Source: a virus. From it: 20,361 bases of DNA. Numbering within the stretch: position 1 is the stretch's first letter; every line of letters starts with the position of its first letter. The notes beneath the pieces are model-generated. The model worked only from the letters and a program-made list of their open reading frames with translations, did no database searches and had not been told where the DNA came from. A program made the translations under genes and the position numbers. The DNA lies in the IMG/VR virus record IMGVR_UViG_3300050130_000077, positions 1-20,361 of that record; one strand, 5' to 3'. Below, one piece after another: positions 1-5,264 of the stretch.

Positions 1-127
1 CTCGCCGTCGGGGAAGTTGAGGCCAGTCTCTTCCTGCCACTCGCGCAGAGCTGCCTGGCGGGGAGGCTCGCCGGTTTCGAGGTGGCCGCCGGCGAACTCG
101 AACTTGCCCGCAGCGGGGTCTGTCATA
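1..127 (-). CDS. NUDIX hydrolase C-terminal half (partial, runs off the window)
   Basis: The 42 visible residues contain a perfect NUDIX box Gx5Ex7REUxEExGU: G14, E20, then R28-E29-W30-Q31-E32-E33-T34-G35-L36. This is the metal-binding catalytic loop of enzymes that hydrolyse nucleoside diphosphates linked to another group. The ORF begins just before the box (MTDPAAGKFEF), so the N-terminal beta strands of the fold are missing. They are found instead at the C-terminus of the portal ORF (451-528), on the other side of the 138-431 gene. The ATG at 127 follows a GGGGTGG sequence 11 bases after the previous stop; an in-frame GTG at 136 is an alternative start. The gene continues beyond base 1. 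Identification of the box is firm. Whether this half makes an active enzyme alone or with the portal-borne half is unknown. Confidence 0.8.
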
Positions 128-137
128 CGGACCACCC

Positions 138-431
138 CTAGCGCATTGTGACCGCGAAGCCGGGGATGCCGAGGCCGAAGTCAGGGTCGGAGGAAGCGGG
201 CCGCAGCGGTGCGCGCAATTCGGTCTCGTCCGCCGACACCATCGGCCGGCTAGGCATCAGCCCGGCCTGCAGCCCGATCCACCGGAACGGCTCGCCGCAG
301 TCCGCGCACGACGCCCTGATGTCTGCCGAGTAGGCGCCAGGCTCGCCGCCGCCCTCCCCGGTGAGGCGGTTGATCTCGACGGATGCCGCGAAGTTCTCGT
401 GAGGACACGCCTTGTCAGGGTCGGCTTTCAC
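138..431 (-). CDS. Small phage-type protein with CxxC motif (97 aa)
   Basis: This 97-residue protein starts at GTG 431, overlapping the portal stop by 17 bases, with an AAGGGA-like ribosome site about 7 bases upstream. It begins with an HENF segment, followed by INRLTGEG, a CADCGEPF segment that looks like a zinc or redox CxxC, and VSADETELRAPLRP. From memory, small proteins with this layout (SVEVNRLT...DCGEPFRF...VS.DG.E) are common among actinobacterial phage head-region genes, but their function is unknown to me. Its position is odd: it sits exactly between two halves of a NUDIX domain, so it may have been inserted there. It is a convincing gene of unknown function. Confidence 0.75.
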   Translation of the reverse strand: MKADPDKACPHENFAASVEINRLTGEGGGEPGAYSADIRASCADCGEPFRWIGLQAGLMPSRPMVSADETELRAPLRPASSDPDFGLGIPGFAVTMR

Positions 432-3400
432 CGGGCATCCCTTCGCCTTCGCTGGGATCGAGCGCCCGCTGGAGCATCAGCACCCGCCCCGTGTCCGCAG
501 CGAGCACAGCAAGCCCCGCCACGGCTACCTCGCCAGCAGCCTTGCGGACAGCGAGCCTGCCGCCGTCGTTGAGGTTGTGCGCCTGTACCGGGCCGACCGC
601 GCGGAACTCGAAGTCGTGCCACTCCCCGGCCTGCCGCCGCTTCCTGCGGAAGTTCCTGAACACGGTGAGCTCGGACTTCACCGCCGCAGTGCGCGCGGCC
701 TCCTCGTCCACGGCGACGACATAGTCCGGGATGATGACCTGCGGCTTGCCGTCGTCATCCTCGCCAGGTCCGTCGTAGCCGTAGATCCCGGTGTCGCTGG
801 TGATCCCCGCCGTGGGTGCGCCTTCGCCTTCCTTGGCGACCGTCCCCGGCTGCTGCGGTCCTGCTGGCGGCAGGGCGGACGGGCCGTACTCCTGCTCGGC
901 CAGCGGCTCCCCGATCAGCGGCGGGGACGTGACGACGCCCTCGACGGTGGTGAATGCCTGATGCGGCAGGGAGGCCCCCGGCTCGGGCGCGGCCGTCGCC
1001 TCGTCTACCGGGCCCGCGACCGAGTCCAGCGAGATCAGCGGGATCGGCCCGGCGCGGGAGGAGAAGATAAACCGCGGCACCGGGACCGGATCGGACCAGC
1101 CCCACCGCTCCTCACGGACCTCGCTGGTCGACACGGTGCCGTTCTTGATGTAGATGTCATCAGCCTGCGCCTGGGCCAGCCGGTCGTCCTGCTCCTCGCC
1201 GCGGTCGAACTGGTGCTTCAGCGGCAGCCCGAGGTCATCCTGCAGGAACCCGGTGATGATGCCCTCGACGTGGTTCTCCAGCGGCAGCTCGCCGACCTTG
1301 TGCACCACGTCGGCCTGCGACTCGCCAGATGACCTGTTGACATCCTCCGTGAATCCGAGGTCGCTAGGCACCGTGTGATAGGCGGCCAGCGTCTTGCGCA
1401 TCAGGAACAGGCTGAACTGGTCGCTGAAGTCCTTCTCGTTGCTCCACGCGAACTTGGTACCGGGCGGCATCCACTTGATCTGGTGCTTGCCAGCCTGGTC
1501 GCCGTACATCATCGCGTCCCAGTAGACCTGGAACGCCTCGATCTGGTCGGGGCTCCAGGTCTCCGGGGCCGCGGCGAAGGCAGCAGGAAGATTGCCGGCT
1601 GTGAACCGTTCCAAAAAGTAGAGCTGGAACCTCATATCGGTGTTGGCGCACCATGATGGATAGCCATTCCTGCGCACATACAGCGTCTTGTTGGGAACGC
1701 TTACGCAATAGACCTTGCCCTCATAGGGAACGGGCTCAACGTCGATGCGATAGGCCGGCTTACGGCGAGTCTGGATTTGCCACCGCTGGTGATGGGCCGG
1801 CTTTGCCGGCTTCCCCACAGGACGCACCGCCCCAGAATAACCGATCTTCTGCAAAACCTCCTGCAGGCCATCTGCGAGGCGCTTGCTGCACGTGGACACG
1901 ATCTCCGTGCGAGGATAGATGGCCCCGTCACCCAGGACGTAGAAGTGCCAGAAAATCTCAAGCTGGCGCCGGGACATCCCGAGCACCTCGCGCGGGATGT
2001 ACTTCTCATGCGCCTTCCCGAATGGCCGCAGGTAGTCGGCCAGCGCCGTATGGCCGAAAGTGAAGGCGCCCCGGTGATACGGGGCTTCGCGTCCGAGCAT
2101 CCGCGCCAGCAGATCGCGGAACTCCACATAGCCCTTGGAGAACTCCTCCTGCGCGATGGTGATGTTCGAGCAGTCTGGCCTGACGCATCCCTCCGACAGG
2201 TACATGCCCATGAAGGCGGCGAAGTCGTCGCCTTCAATGCGGCTGCTGAAGTAGTGCGCGTCTTCCCGGATGACGCCGCGAGGCAGTCCGTAGGCATCGC
2301 GGATAGCTTCGGCCGACGCCCGGCGCAGGCGCTCGCCTCTTTCCGCCCGGCGCAGTGTGGGATGAGTGATGCCGAGGCTGCAAGCCGGGAAGCCGGCGTT
2401 TGCCCGCGCCTCGCGCACCGCCTCCCCGTCCATGCGCACGAAGTCGCACGGGCTGACGGGAAGCGTGAAGCACTCAAGGTCGGGGGCGCTCCAGGTGCTC
2501 GTCGCCGGGCACCTGACGCCCGCTCCCCCGCCGGGAAGCGCGGACTGGTACTCGTAGAGGTCCGCGGCGTGAACCAGCCATTCGCTGCCGTGCCTGACGC
2601 CCGGACAGCCGCTGGGCAGGCGGTTGACCAGCAGCCGGTGGCCGCCGGTGACGAGCAGGTCCGCGTTCCTGGACGCGGCGTGGTACATGATGCCGTCGGA
2701 GTCGGCCTCGTAGTACCTGGTCGCCGATTGCCACTCAAACGCAGCGGTCGCGGGATTGCGCGTCGCGAACCTGTCTGAGCTGATGTCCGCCTCTGCGAAC
2801 CGCAGCCAGCCGCGGTCTGTCAGAACCTCGGTGTCGTCGCTGTAGCAGTTCGCGTTCAGGATTATGCTTTCCAGTGGCGCGTACCCATACAGCGAGTTCG
2901 GGCGCGGACGGAATGGCTCGTAGATAATATCGTCCCTGGTCAGCCAGTTCCAGGGCAGGCCATTGACGTACTGAACATACGCCTCCGCAGGCGGCTGAGG
3001 CGGATTCCCCCAGTAGTCCAACAATGGCGCTATTGTCGTTCCGTCGATCACACTCAAGCCTACCACTTTACCGCCGCGATTACGCAGCCGGTAAAGCGCT
3101 CCCGCATCATAAGCGAGAATGTCATAAAGGTATTTGGCAAGCCACGTGCTGAACGAGCTGATCCGGTCGGGCTTCTTCAGTGCGACCATGCCGATCTTAA
3201 CGGCATCCTCGACGTCGCTATTGAATCCGTCGGCCGCGACCAATTTCCAGTCCAGTGACCGGATTGAGTCGATGCGATGCCAAATCGCGATCTGCGCGAT
3301 GTCATAGGAGTCGACCAGCCCGCGGAGCGTCTCGAAGCTGACCCGCTCGTGGATCCTGGGCCGGGTGGCAATGTTCGTCCCGGTGACGAAATCCTGTGAC

Positions 3401-3573
3401 CTCGGGCGACGGTCGTAGCCGTCATAGGGTCCGATGGGCGTACCGGGCGAGAACGGGGACGCCGGGGTCATCTGCGAGGCTTCTTCGCCCTCGCGGAACG
3501 ACTCCGGCGTGCCGGGGCCGAACACCTTGGCGACGCGGGTCAGGCCGTCATGGATGCGGGAGCGGACGCCCAT
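415..3573 (-). CDS. Phage portal protein interrupted by an intein, with a C-terminal half NUDIX domain
   Basis: The ORF encodes 1052 residues, about 650 after removal of the intein (residues 243-644). The portal protein is the dodecameric ring at the capsid vertex through which terminase pumps DNA. N-terminal hallmarks are the DSYDIAQIAIWHRIDSIRSL region, a WKLVA strand and the APLESIILNAN/TDMRFQLYFLERFTAGNLP core; the last joins across the intein and matches the conserved 'yfteGniP' portal segment. After the core (VPRFIFSS) come a Pro/Gly-rich linker, a helical part (SELTVFRNFRRKRRQAGEW, HNLNDGGRLAVRKAAGEV) and then AGLAVLAADTGRVLMLQRALDP, the first strands of a NUDIX fold, which is cut off by the stop. 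I chose ATG 3573 because GAGGGGG lies about 8 bases upstream; an in-frame start at 3612 lacks this. The N-extein and intein are less GC-rich than the flanks. The C-terminal linker returns to high GC. Confidence 0.88.
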   Translation of the reverse strand: MGVRSRIHDGLTRVAKVFGPGTPESFREGEEASQMTPASPFSPGTPIGPYDGYDRRPRSQDFVTGTNIATRPRIHERVSFETLRGLVDSYDIAQIAIWHRIDSIRSLDWKLVAADGFNSDVEDAVKIGMVALKKPDRISSFSTWLAKYLYDILAYDAGALYRLRNRGGKVVGLSVIDGTTIAPLLDYWGNPPQPPAEAYVQYVNGLPWNWLTRDDIIYEPFRPRPNSLYGYAPLESIILNANCYSDDTEVLTDRGWLRFAEADISSDRFATRNPATAAFEWQSATRYYEADSDGIMYHAASRNADLLVTGGHRLLVNRLPSGCPGVRHGSEWLVHAADLYEYQSALPGGGAGVRCPATSTWSAPDLECFTLPVSPCDFVRMDGEAVREARANAGFPACSLGITHPTLRRAERGERLRRASAEAIRDAYGLPRGVIREDAHYFSSRIEGDDFAAFMGMYLSEGCVRPDCSNITIAQEEFSKGYVEFRDLLARMLGREAPYHRGAFTFGHTALADYLRPFGKAHEKYIPREVLGMSRRQLEIFWHFYVLGDGAIYPRTEIVSTCSKRLADGLQEVLQKIGYSGAVRPVGKPAKPAHHQRWQIQTRRKPAYRIDVEPVPYEGKVYCVSVPNKTLYVRRNGYPSWCANTDMRFQLYFLERFTAGNLPAAFAAAPETWSPDQIEAFQVYWDAMMYGDQAGKHQIKWMPPGTKFAWSNEKDFSDQFSLFLMRKTLAAYHTVPSDLGFTEDVNRSSGESQADVVHKVGELPLENHVEGIITGFLQDDLGLPLKHQFDRGEEQDDRLAQAQADDIYIKNGTVSTSEVREERWGWSDPVPVPRFIFSSRAGPIPLISLDSVAGPVDEATAAPEPGASLPHQAFTTVEGVVTSPPLIGEPLAEQEYGPSALPPAGPQQPGTVAKEGEGAPTAGITSDTGIYGYDGPGEDDDGKPQVIIPDYVVAVDEEAARTAAVKSELTVFRNFRRKRRQAGEWHDFEFRAVGPVQAHNLNDGGRLAVRKAAGEVAVAGLAVLAADTGRVLMLQRALDPSEGEGMPGESRP
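451..528 (-). other. N-terminal half of a NUDIX domain fused to the portal C-terminus
   Basis: The portal ORF ends with VAGLAVLAADTGRVLMLQR followed by ALDPS. This is the usual first beta hairpin of a NUDIX hydrolase (a hydrophobic strand, a turn with DTGRVL, then LLLQR). In an intact domain the next strand would be KFEFAGGHLE, which is instead found at 98-67 in a separate ORF. After ALDPS the portal frame runs 11 unrelated residues to a stop. The two halves therefore fit head to tail around the 138-431 gene. The short DP motif occurs on both sides of the break (GATCCC against GACCCC). I infer that an ancestral portal-NUDIX fusion was split. Confidence 0.65.
1642..2847 (-). other. Intein (402 aa) with LAGLIDADG homing endonuclease, inserted in the portal gene
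   Basis: An intein is a self-splicing protein insert. The first residue is Cys (CYSDDTEVLTDRGWLRF, block A), and block B contains VTGGHRLLV with the TxxH motif. Block F is EGKVYCVSVP and the C-terminus is NGYPSWCAN, with Thr as the +1 extein residue. Excision would join LNAN to TDMRF exactly at a conserved portal segment. Between the splicing blocks lie two LAGLIDADG-like helices, FMGMYLSEG and FWHFYVLGDG, the signature of a DOD homing endonuclease that spreads the insert. Ahead of them, at portal residues about 384-430, is a region resembling an XRE-type HTH (VREARANAGF...RRAERGERLRRAS), a possible DNA-recognition part. The penultimate residue is Ala rather than the usual His, a known kind of variation. 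The endonuclease acidic residues (E and D of the two motifs) are present, so it may be active. Confidence 0.9.
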
Positions 3574-3604
3574 TGAGCCGCCCCCTCGCTGCCATGATGG
3601 GCGG

Positions 3605-3985
3605 GTGAGCAACGAGGAGCTAACCGCGTGGGCGCTGACCAGTGACGGGCCGGACTGCGAGCCGGATGTCAGCTTCGGCTCGTTCTACGGCTGCGTGACG
3701 GCCGGGCGGTGGATTGCGGGCGTGATGAGCTGGTCGGATTCCCCGCTCTGGGTGGACACGATCCTGCTGGGCGAGGACCGGTTCGTGATCCGGCCCCGCG
3801 TCCGGGTGTCGCCCGGGCGGACAGCGTGGTTCAACCTGGGCGGCTGGCCAGCAACCCCCAGGAGCCGCTGGCCGGCGCCGGACATCAACCCCGTGGCGTT
3901 CACCGAGCATGTGCTCAGCCGGCCGCTGGACTGGCTTCGCGACGATGAGCGGCAGGACATGCGGCGGATCTTCGGGCTAAGCTAG
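3605..3985 (+). CDS. Unknown 126-aa protein, the only plus-strand gene
   Basis: The protein begins at GTG (MSNEELTAWALTSDG) and ends IFGLS. It has no domain I recognise. Amino-acid composition is balanced, with segments such as SFGSFYGCVTAGRWIAGVMSW, DRFVIRPRVRVSPG and AWFNLGGW that suggest a small beta-rich globular protein, while the opposite-strand frames read as Arg/Ser/Pro-rich noise. It is divergent from the portal gene, with only about 31 bases between the two start codons, and converges on the 4101-4316 gene. A gene against the flow of a packaging operon often marks a late insertion or separately expressed cargo. The start is chosen because the reading frame upstream lies inside the portal N-terminus; the ribosome site (GATGGG) is weak. 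Confidence 0.6.
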   Translation: MSNEELTAWALTSDGPDCEPDVSFGSFYGCVTAGRWIAGVMSWSDSPLWVDTILLGEDRFVIRPRVRVSPGRTAWFNLGGWPATPRSRWPAPDINPVAFTEHVLSRPLDWLRDDERQDMRRIFGLS

Positions 3986-4087
3986 GCGGTCCGGAGGGGT
4001 TGGGCCGGGTGGCCGTGCACATGCCGAGCAGCCGGATCGATTGCGGTGAGAGACCGTGACGGGCCACGCCGGGCTTCACTTGCTGCC

Positions 4088-4100
4088 GCCCCTCCGGGGC
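4088..4100. terminator. Short hairpin in the convergent gap
   Basis: The gap between the stop at 3985 and the stop of the minus-strand gene at 4101 is 115 bases. It ends in a perfect inverted repeat GCCCC-TCC-GGGGC that could form a hairpin for either transcript. There is no U-tract, so a terminator role is only a guess from position. Nothing else recognisable lies in the gap. Confidence 0.3.
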
Positions 4101-4316
4101 CTAGCTCCCGCGCATCCGGCCGGCCAGGCGGAACCATGTGCGCCTGATCCGCCACCACCACCAGCGCCACCGGAACGGCGCCAGCAGCCGCACATGCCAC
4201 GGCACCGGGCCGATGCCGATCTGCCACGGCTTCACGTCGAAGGCCTCGCAGACCTGCCGCTGCAACATCACCAGGTCGCAGGTGAACTCCTCGTCGCTGC
4301 CGGTCTCGCTGGTCAC
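4101..4316 (-). CDS. Small protein with Trp/Arg-rich C-terminus (71 aa)
   Basis: The protein starts at GTG 4316 with a weak TAGG ribosome site. Its first half (EEFTCDLVMLQRQVCEAF DVKPWQIGIGP) looks globular; its CDLVM word also occurs in the preceding gene product (ITCDLVMF). The second half is strikingly rich in Trp and Arg: FRWRWWWWRIRR followed by TWFRLAGRMR, giving a strongly cationic, amphipathic tail of a type seen in membrane-active peptides and in nucleic-acid-binding tails. It is the last of three small genes between the large terminase and the portal. I know no function for it. Confidence 0.6.
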   Translation of the reverse strand: MTSETGSDEEFTCDLVMLQRQVCEAFDVKPWQIGIGPVPWHVRLLAPFRWRWWWWRIRRTWFRLAGRMRGS

Positions 4317-4325
4317 GGACAGAGC

Positions 4326-4769
4326 CTAGCTTCCCCGCACCCGCATCTCGCTGACGATGAACGGGAACACGCCCGTGCGGACCTTGCCGTCATCGTCGGT
4401 GTAGATGCGCTCGCTGCCGATGCGGCCGGGGCGCCCCTGCGGGTCCGGGATACGCTCCGGGAACAGCAGCGGCATCCCCTTGTCGTCGGCGAACATCACC
4501 AGGTCGCAGGTGATGAAGCTCTGCACATCGGCGGTGACGCGGAGGATGGTGGCCTTCTCCACGGTCGTGATGAGCTTGCCGGTCGTGGCGTCCAGGATCG
4601 AGCAGTCCCATGCGGGCATCATCCTCGGTATCCCGTCCTTGCGGCGGGGCACCGGCCACTCGATGATCACGTAGCCGTAGTACTGCCGCTCCGGGCCCTG
4701 CGGCCACGGGTCGTCCCCGGCGATCTCGGCGTCTGCGATCTCGCCGGGTACTGCTACCTCAGTGGTCAT
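4326..4769 (-). CDS. Hypothetical packaging-region protein (147 aa)
   Basis: This 147-residue protein is not recognised. It has an acidic start (VAVPGEIADAEIAGDD), then strands such as QYYGYVIIEWPVPR, CSILDATTGKLITTVEKATILRV and ITCDLVMFADDKG, ending TGVFPFIVSEMRVRGS, all consistent with a beta-rich domain. Its ATG follows a GTGAGG ribosome site about 9 bases upstream that overlaps the stop of the preceding gene (4779), so the two are probably co-translated. Its place between large terminase and portal suggests an accessory role in head assembly or DNA packaging, but that rests on position only. Confidence 0.7.
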   Translation of the reverse strand: MTTEVAVPGEIADAEIAGDDPWPQGPERQYYGYVIIEWPVPRRKDGIPRMMPAWDCSILDATTGKLITTVEKATILRVTADVQSFITCDLVMFADDKGMPLLFPERIPDPQGRPGRIGSERIYTDDDGKVRTGVFPFIVSEMRVRGS

Positions 4770-4778
4770 CGCCGAGCC

Positions 4779-5264
4779 TCACTGTCCGGGATTCGTCTGG
4801 CCGATGTGGATCGTCCTGTGATCCGGGTGCTGGCGGCCGGTCTCGGTGCGGACCTCCGCGATCATGTCGTCAAGGGTCATGCCGGTGACATCGCCGCACT
4901 CAACCGGGACGACCTCGCGGCAGGCCGTGCACACGACCTCCCTGACCGTCGCGCCGCAGGCGTTCACCGCGGGCGCTATCTCCACCCACGGCTCTGCGTC
5001 ATCCGGCGGTGCGCCCTTCTGCTGTTTACGCACCCATTCGCCCGGGTCTATCGCTATCGCCATCGTGGCCACGTCCGGGCGGCGGCCGGTCAGGCGCTGC
5101 CAGCCGGCGATGAAATCCCGTACCGCGATCATGTGCATCAGGTCATCGGCTGCTGTCCAGGGCCCGTAAGTCTCCTGCATGGTCAGCCCGGTCACGGCCT
5201 CGCGCCACTGGAGGGTCAGGACGATCTGGTCAGGCCGACTTGCGGGCGCCTCATCTACCGCCAC
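4779..5264 (-). CDS. Hypothetical protein with Cys cluster (161 aa)
   Basis: I start this gene at GTG 5264 because AGGAGAG lies 8 bases upstream; it then overlaps the terminase stop by 10 bases, which suggests coupled translation. An ATG at 5294 would lengthen it by ten residues without a ribosome site. The N-terminal half reads QIVLTLQWREAVTGLTMQET and contains a helical DLMHMIAVRDFIAGWQRLTG. The C-terminal half has ACGATVREVVCTACREVVPVECGD, four Cys residues that could bind zinc, and it ends with DDMIAEVRTETGRQH. No family is recognised; the product is probably soluble and belongs to the packaging operon. Confidence 0.7.
   Translation of the reverse strand: MAVDEAPASRPDQIVLTLQWREAVTGLTMQETYGPWTAADDLMHMIAVRDFIAGWQRLTGRRPDVATMAIAIDPGEWVRKQQKGAPPDDAEPWVEIAPAVNACGATVREVVCTACREVVPVECGDVTGMTLDDMIAEVRTETGRQHPDHRTIHIGQTNPGQ

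Noticed and set aside
138-431. Self-splicing intron or translational bypass joining the NUDIX halves
   Set aside because: The segment encodes a normal phage-type protein with its own ribosome site, and no intron core or bypass hairpin was recognised; a roughly 290-base bypass would be far longer than known cases.
412-1332. Long plus-strand ORF opposite the portal C-terminus
   Set aside because: Its product is Arg/Leu/Val-rich low-quality sequence created by G/C third-position bias; the minus strand carries a clear portal protein.
1701-2738. 345-codon minus-strand ORF inside the intein
   Set aside because: Ser/Arg/Thr-rich translation in the frame next to the intein; all intein motifs are in the portal frame.
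1642-2847. Class 3 intein, because of Cys in block F and Thr at +1
   Set aside because: Class 3 inteins lack a nucleophile at residue 1. Here Cys1 and the TxxH block B are present, so a standard class 1 reading is simpler.
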